The notes under the pieces were generated by a model that saw only the letters and a program-made list of their open reading frames with translations, was not told where the DNA came from and did no database searches. The translations under genes were made by a program, and so were the position numbers. A stretch of DNA of 46,303 nt, taken from NCBI GenBank assembly GCA_020848615.1, contig JADLHW010000098.1:1-46303 (forward strand). Direction: 5' to 3'. This DNA comes from Thermoleophilia bacterium (GTDB lineage Bacteria > Actinomycetota > Thermoleophilia > Miltoncostaeales > Miltoncostaeaceae). Of this stretch, positions 39,902-46,303 are shown one piece after another. Within the stretch, counting starts at the first letter, position 1. Each line of letters begins with the position of its first letter.

Positions 39902-39991
39902 ATAACGATGCGCCGCCGCCGCGCAAGGGCCCCGGCCGCACTTGGCCGAGGCGCAACCCGGGCGGTCCCGGCACCGCGCGCCGCGCTCTCG

Positions 39992-39997
39992 TAGACT
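39992..39997 (+). promoter_or_regulatory. candidate -10 box (TAGACT) for hisC
   Basis: TAGACT lies 8 bases before GTG 40006, with no ribosome-binding site between. It supports that GTG as a leaderless start. Confidence 0.55.
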
Positions 39998-40005
39998 CGG
40001 GCGCC

Positions 40006-41130
40006 GTGAGCATCGTCACCTCCCCGCGCCTCGGCGCCATGCCGCACTACGAGCCGGGCCTCACGACCGCCGACGTCCTGCGCAAGTACGGCCTGGACGC
40101 CGCCGTCAAGCTGGCCTCCAACGAGAGCCCGTTCCCGCCGCTGCCGCAGGTGGAGGCCGCGATCCGCGAGGCCGTCGGGGGCCTCAACCGGTACCCGGAC
40201 GGCGCGGGCCGGGCCCTGCGCCGGGCGCTGGCCGAGCTGCACGGCGTGGACCCCGACCAGGTGGTGCTGGGCAACGGTTCCTGCGACATCATCCTGCTCG
40301 CCGGCCAGGCGCTGCTGGACCCGGGCACCACGCTGGTGCACCCCGAGCCGTCGTTCTCGCTGTACCCGCACCTGCCCGCCGCGGCCGGCGCGGAGGCCGT
40401 GGCGGTGCCGGTGGACGGGGTGGGCCGAAACGACCTGGACGCCATGGCGGCGGCCGTCGACGAGCGCACGCGCCTGGTCATCCTGTGCAACCCCAACAAC
40501 CCCACCGGCGGGTACGTGGCCGCCGACGCCATCGAGCGGTTCCTCGACATGATCCCCGGCGACGTGCCGGTGCTGCTGGACGAGGCGTACCACGACTTCG
40601 TGACCGAGCTGGACCGGGGCCGCGGCATCAGCATGGCGCGGGTGCGGCCCAACCTCATGGTGCTGCGCACGTTCAGCAAGGCGCACGGGCTGTGCGGCCT
40701 GCGGATCGGCTACGGCGTGGGCGGGGAGGCCTGGATCCGCACCATCGACGCGGTCCGCCAGCCGTTCAACACCAACACGCTCGCCCAGGCGGCGGCGCTG
40801 GAGGGCCTGCGGCACCTCGGCGAGACCGAGCGGCGCGTCCAGGAGACCATCCGGGAGCGGGAGCGCGTGCAGGCCGCGCTCACCGCGATGGGCGTGCCCT
40901 TCCTGCCCAGCCAGGCGAACTTCGTGCTGGTCGGGGCCGGCGCGGACGCCGCCGCCGGCACCGCGGTGCACGAGCGGCTGCTGGCCTCGGGCGTGATCGT
41001 GCGCGACGGCGCCGCGCTGGGCGCCCCCGGCCGGCTGCGGGTGTCCATCGGCACACCGCCGGAGAACGATGCGTTCCTCGCCGCCGCGGCCGACGTGCTC
41101 GGCTCGCCCGCGGCGGCCGCACCGGGCTGA
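40006..41130 (+). CDS. hisC: HisC-family aminotransferase (histidinol-phosphate or aromatic)
   Basis: 374-aa fold-type I PLP aminotransferase. Motifs: KLASNESPFPPLPQVEAAI, LNRYPDGAGRALRRALAE, VVLGNGSCDIILLAGQALLDPG, LCNPNNPTGGYV, LLDEAYHDFV, RTFSKAHGLCGLRIGYGVG (PLP lysine about 225) and the C-terminal RVSIGTPPENDAFLAA. The family includes histidinol-phosphate and aromatic amino acid aminotransferases. Because aroF and tyrA follow on the same strand and no other his genes are near, an aromatic role is likely. GTG 40006 from the promoter spacing. A short hairpin follows the stop. Confidence 0.9.
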   Translation: MSIVTSPRLGAMPHYEPGLTTADVLRKYGLDAAVKLASNESPFPPLPQVEAAIREAVGGLNRYPDGAGRALRRALAELHGVDPDQVVLGNGSCDIILLAGQALLDPGTTLVHPEPSFSLYPHLPAAAGAEAVAVPVDGVGRNDLDAMAAAVDERTRLVILCNPNNPTGGYVAADAIERFLDMIPGDVPVLLDEAYHDFVTELDRGRGISMARVRPNLMVLRTFSKAHGLCGLRIGYGVGGEAWIRTIDAVRQPFNTNTLAQAAALEGLRHLGETERRVQETIRERERVQAALTAMGVPFLPSQANFVLVGAGADAAAGTAVHERLLASGVIVRDGAALGAPGRLRVSIGTPPENDAFLAAAADVLGSPAAAAPG

Positions 41131-41142
41131 CCGGCCGCCGGG

Positions 41143-41158
41143 CCCCGGATCGCCGGGG
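41143..41158 (+). terminator. short hairpin after hisC
   Basis: CCCCGG-ATCG-CCGGGG, a perfect 6-bp GC stem 12 bases beyond the hisC stop. No T-run, so terminator function is weakly supported. Confidence 0.4.
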
Positions 41159-41310
41159 TCGCGCGATGCGCGCACCGGCTATGCTCGGCCGGGCTGCCGC
41201 TTCGGGTCTCACGACCGGACGGCGGCGCCGCGCCGTGCCGCCGCCCCCACGGGCGCCGGCCGACGGCGCCCAACCACCTGCAAACCCCGATGATTTCGGC
41301 GGGCCGAGTG
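41159..41310 (+). promoter_or_regulatory. aroF upstream region with TATGCT -10 candidate
   Basis: A TATGCT hexamer (41180-41185) is a good -10 candidate. It would give a leader of about 100-120 bases before aroF, very GC-rich, with a GGCGCC/GGCGCC pairing near 41260-41270. No Trp/Tyr/Phe-rich leader peptide was found, so classical attenuation is not supported. Confidence 0.4.
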
Positions 41311-42357
41311 ATGATGATCGTGATGGGTGAGGGCGCGACGGAGGAGCAGATCGCGCACGTGGTGGAGCGGATCGAGCGCTCCGGGGCGCGGGCCCACGTG
41401 TCCCGCGGCGAGTTCGTCACGCTCATCGGCGCCATCGGCGACGACCGGGAGCTGGTCGCGTCGATGCAGCTGGATTCGGAGCCGGGGGTCGAGAAGGTCG
41501 TCCCCATCCTCAAGCCGTACAAGCTGGTGTCCCGCGACTTCCGCGGCGGCAACGAGGTGCTCGAGATCGCCGGCCGCCGGATCGGCGGGGACAACTTCTG
41601 CCTCATCGCCGGCCCGTGCACCGTCGAGTCCCGCGACCAGACGATGACCACCGCGCAGGTCGTGAAGGACGCGGGCGCCGCCATGCTCCGCGGCGGCGCG
41701 TTCAAGCCGCGCACCTCGCCGTACACGTTCCAGGGGCTCGGCAATGAGGCCCTGCGCATCCTCGCCGAGGCGCGCGAGGCCACCGGCCTGCCCGTCGTCA
41801 CCGAGGTCATGGACGTGCGGCAACTCGAGGATGTCCTCGAGGTGGCCGACGTGATTCAGCTCGGTGCCCGCAACATGCAGAACTTCGACCTCCTGAAGGA
41901 GGTGGGCCGCACCGACACCGCCGTCCTGCTCAAGCGGGGCCTGTCGGCCACCATCGAGGAGTGGCTCCTCTCCGCCGAGTACATCGCGCGGGAGGGCAAC
42001 GACCGCATCATGCTGTGCGAGCGCGGCATCCGGACGTTCGAGACCGCCACCCGGTCCACCCTCGACATCTCCTCCGTGCCGGTCGCGAAGGCGAACTCCG
42101 GCCTGCCGGTCATCGTCGACCCGTCGCACGCGGCGGGGCGCCGCGACTGGATCCTGCCGATGGCCCGCGCGGCCGTGGTGGCCGGCGCCGACGGCCTCAT
42201 CGTCGAGGTGCACCCGTCGCCGGAGACCGCGCTGTGCGACGGTCCGCAGGCCCTCTACGCCGACGGCTTCGCCGCGTGGGTCGCGGACGTGAAGCGCTGC
42301 GTGGACCTCATGGGCAAGGTCATGGCCGGCGGTGAGCCGGTCCCCGTCGGCGCCTGA
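41311..42357 (+). CDS. aroF: 3-deoxy-7-phosphoheptulonate (DAHP) synthase, AroF type Ibeta
   Basis: 348-aa first enzyme of the shikimate pathway. A ferredoxin-like N-terminal domain (about 1-70: MIVMGEGATEEQIAHVVERIERSGARAHVSRGE) is the regulatory domain of class Ibeta enzymes, followed by the TIM barrel: NFCLIAGPCTVESRDQ, LRGGAFKPRTSPYTFQG, VIQLGARNMQNFDLLKEVG, LLKRGLSATIEEWLLSAEYI, VDPSHAAGRRDWI and VEVHPSPETALCDG. ATG 41311 or 41314 fits the family N-terminus; ATG 41290 would add seven residues without similarity. The 3' end overlaps tyrA by 26 bases. Confidence 0.95.
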   Translation: MMIVMGEGATEEQIAHVVERIERSGARAHVSRGEFVTLIGAIGDDRELVASMQLDSEPGVEKVVPILKPYKLVSRDFRGGNEVLEIAGRRIGGDNFCLIAGPCTVESRDQTMTTAQVVKDAGAAMLRGGAFKPRTSPYTFQGLGNEALRILAEAREATGLPVVTEVMDVRQLEDVLEVADVIQLGARNMQNFDLLKEVGRTDTAVLLKRGLSATIEEWLLSAEYIAREGNDRIMLCERGIRTFETATRSTLDISSVPVAKANSGLPVIVDPSHAAGRRDWILPMARAAVVAGADGLIVEVHPSPETALCDGPQALYADGFAAWVADVKRCVDLMGKVMAGGEPVPVGA

Positions 42358-43471
42358 GCGGGCCGCCGGGCGGGTCCCCCGCGGCCCCGTCGCCCTCATC
42401 GGCGTCGGGCTCATGGGGGGCTCGCTCGGCCGTGCGCTCCTGGCCGCGGGCGTCACGGAGGTCCGCGCGCACGATCCCCACGAGGGGGTCGCCGACCAGG
42501 CGGTCGCCCTGGGGGCCGCGACCTCGGCCGCCGGCACGCTCGCCGGCGCCTGTGACGGCGCGTCGTGCGTGGTCATCGGCGCCCCGGTCCCGGCGATCCC
42601 CGGGCTCGCCCGCGCGGCCCTCGCGGCGTCGCCGGACGACTGCCTGGTCACCGACATGGGCTCCGCCAAGCGCGGCGTGGTCGAGGCCCTCACCCCGGCC
42701 CAGCGCGAGCGGTTCATCGGCGGGCACCCCATCTGCGGCGGGGAGCGCTCCGGCGTCGCCGCCGGCCGGGACGACCTCTTCCGCGGGGCGACGTGGTTCC
42801 TCACGCCCACCGCGGAGGCCCGGCCCATGCTGTTCGAGCGCCTGCACGCGATGATCGCGGCGGTGGGGGCGGTGCCCGTCGCCATCGACGCCGCGGTGCA
42901 CGACCGCCTCATGGCCCTGGTGAGCCACGTGCCGCACGTGCTCGCCGCCGCCCTCATCCACCAGGCCGCCGCCACCGCGCCGGAGGGACGCGAGGCCCTG
43001 CGCTCCGCCGGGCCGTCGTTCCAGGACCTCACCCGCGTCGCCGGGTCGAACCCGCCGCTGTGGGCCGACATCCTGCTGTCCAACCGGGACGCGGTGGTGG
43101 AGGCGCTCGCGGACTTCCGCGGCCGGCTCGCCGAGGTGGAGGGGGCGGTCGCCCGCGGCGATCGTGCGGCGCTGCTGACGTTCGTGGCGGACGCCGCCGA
43201 GGGTCGGGAGCGCCTGCGCTCCGGGGGGGACGAGCCGGCCGGGGAGGCGTGGGCCATCGTCACCGACATCCCCGACCTGCCGGGCGCCCTGTCGGAGATC
43301 GCCACCGCGCTCGGGCACGCGCACATCAACATCACCGACCTCGCGCTGCAGCCGCACCCGCCCGGCGGGGTGGGGGAGCTGGTGGTGCGCGTGGACGGCG
43401 CGGCCGCCGCCGCCGAGGCGGTGCGCCTCATCGGCGAGCGGGGCTACACGGTGCGGGCCGCCCCGGTCTGA
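42332..43471 (+). CDS. tyrA: prephenate dehydrogenase with C-terminal ACT domain
   Basis: 379-aa enzyme oxidatively decarboxylating prephenate to 4-hydroxyphenylpyruvate. The N-terminal NAD fold begins ALIGVGLMGGSLGRALLAAG, with VVIGAPVPAIPGLARAAL, VTDMGSAKRGVVEAL and FIGGHPICGGERSGVAAGRDDLFRGATWFLTP (catalytic His region), then AVHDRLMALVSHVPHVLAAAL. The last about 80 residues (WAIVTDIPDLPGALSEIATALGHAHINITDLAL) form an ACT domain, suggesting tyrosine feedback inhibition. GTG 42332 is inside aroF. Ends in a hairpin shared with the convergent hydrolase. Confidence 0.95.
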   Translation: MSRSPSAPERAAGRVPRGPVALIGVGLMGGSLGRALLAAGVTEVRAHDPHEGVADQAVALGAATSAAGTLAGACDGASCVVIGAPVPAIPGLARAALAASPDDCLVTDMGSAKRGVVEALTPAQRERFIGGHPICGGERSGVAAGRDDLFRGATWFLTPTAEARPMLFERLHAMIAAVGAVPVAIDAAVHDRLMALVSHVPHVLAAALIHQAAATAPEGREALRSAGPSFQDLTRVAGSNPPLWADILLSNRDAVVEALADFRGRLAEVEGAVARGDRAALLTFVADAAEGRERLRSGGDEPAGEAWAIVTDIPDLPGALSEIATALGHAHINITDLALQPHPPGGVGELVVRVDGAAAAAEAVRLIGERGYTVRAAPV

Positions 43472-43481
43472 GGCCCCGGGG
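43461..43481. terminator. hairpin between convergent tyrA and hydrolase
   Basis: CCCCGG (43461-43466) and CCGGGG (43476-43481) around a 9-base loop, spanning the tyrA stop and the gap to the minus-strand hydrolase stop at 43482. It is symmetric and could serve both strands. Confidence 0.45.
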
Positions 43482-44315
43482 TCAGATGCCGCGGCGCGCC
43501 ATGAGGTCCAGCACGGCGGCCGACAGGGACCCGCCGCGCCACGCCAGGGGGCTCTCGCCCGGAGCCTCGACCACGAACTCGCATCCCGGGATGAGGCGGG
43601 CGTACTCCTCGGCCACCGAGAGGGGATGGTCGGGGTCGAGTTCGTCCCGGCTGCCCACCACGAGCACCGGCACGCGCAGGTCCCGCAGGGCCTCGACGCC
43701 GTCGAACGCGGCGGTGCGGGGGATCGCGGCGAGGGCCGCCGCGACGCCGTCCGGGTGCTCGTGCCGCTCCATCCGCTGCCGCACCACGGTCGTGATCGAC
43801 GACCGCCACTTCTCGGGGACGCGCGGCTCACCCATGGCGGCCATGAAGCCCTCGACCCCGCCGGTCGCCAGGCCCCGCGACAGGGCATCCCAGCGCGTCA
43901 TGTCCGCCGCCGGGTGGCCGCGGTGCGCCGGGGTCACGATCACCAGGCCCCGCACGCGCTCCGGATGCGTGAACGCCACGGCCAGCGCGGTGGCGGAGCC
44001 CATCGACTGGCCCATCAGCACCGCGTCCCGGGCCCCGGAGGCATCGAGGACCGCGACGGCGTCGTCGGCCAGCGTGGGCCGGTAGGCGTACTCCACGGGA
44101 TCGGCCGGCGGTGTGGACCGCCCATGGCCGCGCGCGTCGTAGGAGATCACCCGCCGGCCGGCGCGCTCCAACCCGCGGGAGCCGTGCAGGACGTACCGCC
44201 GGGTGGCCGTGAGCCCGTGCAGGAGCAGGACCTCCGGGCCCTCGCCGGCGGACTCGGCGTCCAGCACCACGCCGCCGCCCCGGTCCACCCGGAACGGCCC
44301 CTCGGACACCGCCAT
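43482..44315 (-). CDS. alpha/beta hydrolase with an atypical catalytic triad
   Basis: 277-aa soluble alpha/beta hydrolase. Oxyanion-side strand LLLHGLTATRRYV, SYDARGHGRSTPP, nucleophile elbow GQSMGSATALAV (Ser) and strand VLVVGSRDELDPDHP (acid Asp) are present. At the expected catalytic histidine, usually G-x-G-H-s-P, the sequence is APGESPLAW, with Glu instead of His. So the fold and nucleophile are intact but the base is missing or displaced. ATG 44315 shares one base with the stop of the MocR gene (TGATG), so the two are coupled. Function unknown. Confidence 0.85.
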   Translation of the reverse strand: MAVSEGPFRVDRGGGVVLDAESAGEGPEVLLLHGLTATRRYVLHGSRGLERAGRRVISYDARGHGRSTPPADPVEYAYRPTLADDAVAVLDASGARDAVLMGQSMGSATALAVAFTHPERVRGLVIVTPAHRGHPAADMTRWDALSRGLATGGVEGFMAAMGEPRVPEKWRSSITTVVRQRMERHEHPDGVAAALAAIPRTAAFDGVEALRDLRVPVLVVGSRDELDPDHPLSVAEEYARLIPGCEFVVEAPGESPLAWRGGSLSAAVLDLMARRGI

Positions 44316-45766
44316 CAGACCACCAGCCCCCCGTCGCAGGCCGTGTGCCGGTACGCCTCCCAGGCGGCGGCCATCCGCCGGATCCCCTCCCGCAGCTCCC
44401 CGGGCTCGCCCAGCAGCGAGATCCTCAGCCGGTCCTGGTGGCCCCCGGTGGCCGACATCGCCGAGCCCGGCAGCACCAGCACCCCGGCGCGCTGCGCGGC
44501 CTGCGCGTAGGCGCGCGCGTCGCCCCAGGGCATCCGCACCCACAGCGTCGCGCCACCCGGCGGCGGCGTGTACTCCCAGTCCGGCAGCAGCTCGGCCATC
44601 GCCGCGTCCGCGGCGTCGGCGGCGGCCCGCACGATGCCCCGGCGCGCCTCGGCCGCCGCGTCGAAGCGGTCCATCAGGTGCAGCGCCATCACCTGGCTCG
44701 GCACGGACCCGCCCAGGTCCGCGAGCAGCCGGGCGCGCGCGAGGCGTTCGGCGAGCGACCGCGGCGCCCGCACCCAGCCGATGCGGAACCCGCCCCACAT
44801 CGTCTTGCTGAGCGACCCGACGGTGAGGACGGGGGCCTCCGGATCGTGGTGGGCGAGGCCCAGCGGCGGGCGGCGTCCGCGGATCCAGATGTGACGCAGC
44901 ACCTGGTCGTCCACCACCGGGATTCCGGTGCGGCGCGACAGCTCGGCGATGCGGGCCGCGCGATCGGGGGCCAGGAGCGCCCCGGTGGGGTTGTGGAAGC
45001 TCGGCACCACGTAGATCAGCGCGGGGCGGTGGCGCACCGCCTGGGTCTCCAGGACGTCCGGGAGGATCCCGTCGCCGTCCATGGGCACCGGGATGGGCCG
45101 TGCCCCGCGCGAGCGCAGGATGTCCAGGGCGCCGGGGTAGGTGGGATCCTCGATGAGCGCCGCGGCATCGGGCCGCACCAGCAGGGACGCGATGAGGGAG
45201 ATCGCCTGCTGGCCGCCGTTGGTCACCACGATCTGGGCGGGTTCGGTGGGCAGCCCCTCCCGCGTGTACCGCTCGGCGATCGCGGCCCTCAGGGCGGGCA
45301 GCCCGCCGGGCAGGTAGCCCAGCCCGGTCATGCCGTCGGCGAGCTGGGCGCCGGTCCACGACCGCACGGCCTCGACCACCACGGGGTTCACGGGCGGGCA
45401 GGCGGCGGTGAGGTCCACCATCGCCCCGTCGCCCTCGTCGAACATCGATCCGAACAGCTCGGAGGTGATCCCGGCGCTCGACCCGGCGCGCGGCGCGGTG
45501 GACGCCTTCGGGATCCAGGTGCCGCGCCCCTGACGGCTGGCGAGGCGGCCGGTGCGCTTGAGCGACCCGTAGGCCGTGACGACCGTGGTGCGGCTCACCC
45601 CCAGCTCCGCCGCGAGCTCCCGCTCGGTGGGCAGCAGCGCCTCGCCGGGCAGCTCGCCCCGCTCGATCACGCGGGTGAGGCCGCCGGCGAGCCGCTCATG
45701 CAGCGGTCCATTGCCCTCGGCCCAATGCCCCAGGAGCGAGCCCATTCGTCGCGCGGAGACCCTCAT
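44315..45766 (-). CDS. MocR-type GntR regulator with aminotransferase domain
   Basis: 483-aa chimeric regulator. A GntR winged helix covers about 21-86 (LAGGLTRVIERGELPGEALLPTERELAAELGVSRTTVVTAYGSLKRTG), followed by a PLP fold-type I aminotransferase-like domain with NGGQQAISLIASLL, EDPTYPGALDIL, YVVPSFHNPTGALL, VVDDQVLRHIWI and the PLP lysine in VGSLSKTMWGGFRIGWV (about 321). MocR proteins such as PdxR and GabR sense PLP or amino compounds. ATG 45766. Upstream lies a CCAAT-GG-ATTGG palindrome between divergent promoters, so it probably controls itself and the divergent zinc-ribbon gene. Confidence 0.9.
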   Translation of the reverse strand: MRVSARRMGSLLGHWAEGNGPLHERLAGGLTRVIERGELPGEALLPTERELAAELGVSRTTVVTAYGSLKRTGRLASRQGRGTWIPKASTAPRAGSSAGITSELFGSMFDEGDGAMVDLTAACPPVNPVVVEAVRSWTGAQLADGMTGLGYLPGGLPALRAAIAERYTREGLPTEPAQIVVTNGGQQAISLIASLLVRPDAAALIEDPTYPGALDILRSRGARPIPVPMDGDGILPDVLETQAVRHRPALIYVVPSFHNPTGALLAPDRAARIAELSRRTGIPVVDDQVLRHIWIRGRRPPLGLAHHDPEAPVLTVGSLSKTMWGGFRIGWVRAPRSLAERLARARLLADLGGSVPSQVMALHLMDRFDAAAEARRGIVRAAADAADAAMAELLPDWEYTPPPGGATLWVRMPWGDARAYAQAAQRAGVLVLPGSAMSATGGHQDRLRISLLGEPGELREGIRRMAAAWEAYRHTACDGGLVV

Positions 45767-45804
45767 GGGGTCCAATACTCGCAGATAGGCCCTTTCCAGC
45801 CAAG

Positions 45805-45843
45805 GCCCAATGGATTGGTATTCAGTCCAAGAGGTCCTATGGG
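45805..45843. promoter_or_regulatory. divergent promoters sharing a CCAAT-GG-ATTGG palindrome
   Basis: CCAAT-GG-ATTGG (45807-45818) lies where the -35 elements of both directions meet. On the plus strand: TTGGTA (45815-45820), 17 bases, TATGGG (45838-45843). On the minus strand: TTGGGC (45805-45810), 17 bases, TATCTG. Extra TCCAA half-sites lie at 45771-45775 and 45826-45830, giving the direct-plus-inverted arrangement typical of MocR operators. Confidence 0.55.
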
Positions 45844-45856
45844 AAGGAGACGCACG

Positions 45857-46018
45857 ATGCTGGGAATCGATTGCCCGCACTGCGGGCCCACGCTGGTCTG
45901 GGAGTCCCGTCTCAGCGGATTCGAGAACACCCCGGCCGGCATCCTCGTGCGCTTCCGCTGCTACTGCGGCCACGAGGGCACGATGCTCACCGGGCGCCGC
46001 CGCCGCGCCCACGCCTAG
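45857..46018 (+). CDS. zinc-ribbon miniprotein divergent from the MocR regulator
   Basis: 53-aa protein MLGIDCPHCGPTLVWESRLS ... VRFRCYCGHEGTMLTGRRRRAHA. Two cysteine pairs, CPHCG (6-9) and CYCGH (about 36-39), would fold as a single zinc ribbon; the tail is basic. ATG 45857 has a strong AAGGAGA ribosome site 6 bases upstream and a promoter at 45815-45843. It is too small for an enzyme and is possibly a nucleic-acid-binding or adaptor protein. Position opposite the MocR gene suggests it is its target. No family name recognised. Confidence 0.7.
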   Translation: MLGIDCPHCGPTLVWESRLSGFENTPAGILVRFRCYCGHEGTMLTGRRRRAHA

Positions 46019-46039
46019 GACGCACGGAGGGGAGGGGGG

Positions 46040-46114
46040 ATGCACACGCACCCCGAGCTGCTGCGGATGATCCTCCGCCAGCGGACGTCGGCCGCCCGCC
46101 GCGGCCGCCGGTAG
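46040..46114 (+). CDS. 24-residue basic peptide ORF
   Basis: ATG 46040 to TAG 46114 encodes MHTHPELLRMILRQRTSAAR plus GRR. It is preceded by a strong purine tract (GGAGGGGAGGGGGG) and followed by a perfect 12-bp terminator. It resembles short Arg-rich MH-x-PEL-type miniproteins seen in actinobacteria (from memory). It lies 21 bases after the zinc-ribbon gene and may share its transcript. Confidence 0.5.
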   Translation: MHTHPELLRMILRQRTSAARRGRR

Positions 46115-46144
46115 GCCGGACGCCCGCCGGTCACCGGGAATGCC

Positions 46145-46173
46145 GGGAAGGCCCGCCCAGAGCGGGCCTTCCC
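46145..46173 (+). terminator. intrinsic-type terminator after the small ORFs
   Basis: GGGAAGGCCCGC (46145-46156), loop CCAGA, GCGGGCCTTCCC (46162-46173): a perfect 12-bp stem followed by CCATTTGGG. It is the most convincing terminator in the window although the T-run is short. Confidence 0.75.
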
Positions 46174-46303
46174 CCATTTGGGTCAGCGGACCGTCCTGGG
46201 GCGCGTGGCCCTTGCGCATCGCGGGACGCGGCGGGCATCGCGGACCGTAGATGGGTTGCCGCGGTCTGCGGCCAACGGATCCATCCGCCCCTGGAGGTGC
46301 ACC
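46174..46303 (+). other. non-coding right edge with a ribosome site near the end
   Basis: No gene is seen here. GGAGGTG at 46293-46299, four bases before the window end, looks like a Shine-Dalgarno sequence for a plus-strand gene starting just outside. Confidence 0.45.

Noticed and set aside
41181-41330. 49-codon ORF in the aroF leader, overlapping the aroF start
   Set aside because: It begins inside the putative -10, has no ribosome site and no run of aromatic codons, so it does not look like an attenuator peptide.
1-46303. tRNA, rRNA, CRISPR arrays, insertion sequences or prophage genes
   Set aside because: None seen on reading; no repeat-spacer pattern, transposase motifs or cloverleaf-like 3' ends were noticed. 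No covariance-model search could be run.

Overview
This window is a very GC-rich, densely packed bacterial chromosome segment with all the marks of core genome. The centre (about 7.9-24.6 kb) is a complete division and cell wall (dcw) cluster: mraZ-rsmH-ftsL-ftsI-murE-murF-mraY-murD-[2-TM protein/GntR regulator]-ftsW-murG-murC-murB-ftsQ-ftsZ. MurE carries the DNPR motif of meso-diaminopimelate-adding ligases, there is no ftsA, and many genes use GTG starts with 4-base GTGA overlaps. The LexA-type sites are of the CGAAC-N4-GTTC kind used by Gram-positives. Together these suggest an actinobacterial lineage, possibly Thermoleophilia; that placement is inference from organisation and composition. 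No rRNA, tRNA, CRISPR array, insertion sequence or prophage gene was seen.

Left flank (1-7.8 kb): a decayed creatininase-family gene, an ABC-2 type exporter pair, an orphan C-terminal fragment of a DUF364-like gene, an ECF sigma factor with a membrane-anchored probable anti-sigma factor and a zinc-ribbon methyltransferase. Then comes a minus-strand polyphosphate-type operon: Ppx/GppA phosphatase, a CHAD protein split into two coupled ORFs, and a calcineurin-type phosphoesterase. Between this operon and mraZ lies a 112-residue two-helix membrane protein whose promoter is covered by two LexA-type (SOS) boxes. This is the most attractive unknown in the window, a candidate SOS-induced division regulator next to the division cluster. 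mraZ itself has a textbook three-repeat MraZ operator on a well-formed promoter.

Right flank (24.6-46.3 kb): gcvT-gcvH with a lipoamide-dehydrogenase-like flavoprotein that has lost its redox cysteines, a DedA protein, a fluoroacetate-dehalogenase-like hydrolase, a VanW/YoaR wall protein, and a Crp-family regulator coupled to a CPBP protease. These are followed by the chromosome-segregation/aromatic cluster scpA-scpB-rluB-aroH, the NAD operon nadB-nadA-nadC (minus strand) with a pair of palindromic operators, and aromatic amino acid genes (hisC-like aminotransferase, DAHP synthase, prephenate dehydrogenase with ACT domain). The window ends with an alpha/beta hydrolase, a MocR-type regulator and a divergent zinc-ribbon miniprotein.

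Three window-wide themes stand out. (1) Many first-in-operon genes have a TANNNT box 7-10 bases before the start codon, which points to leaderless transcription. (2) Two genes (murC and the methyltransferase) need a CTG start inside a CTGA overlap, because no ATG/GTG/TTG start would preserve their N-terminal motifs. (3) Several proteins are recognisable family members without the expected catalytic residues (LPD-like protein, one alpha/beta hydrolase), or are split (CHAD) or decayed (creatininase, DUF364).
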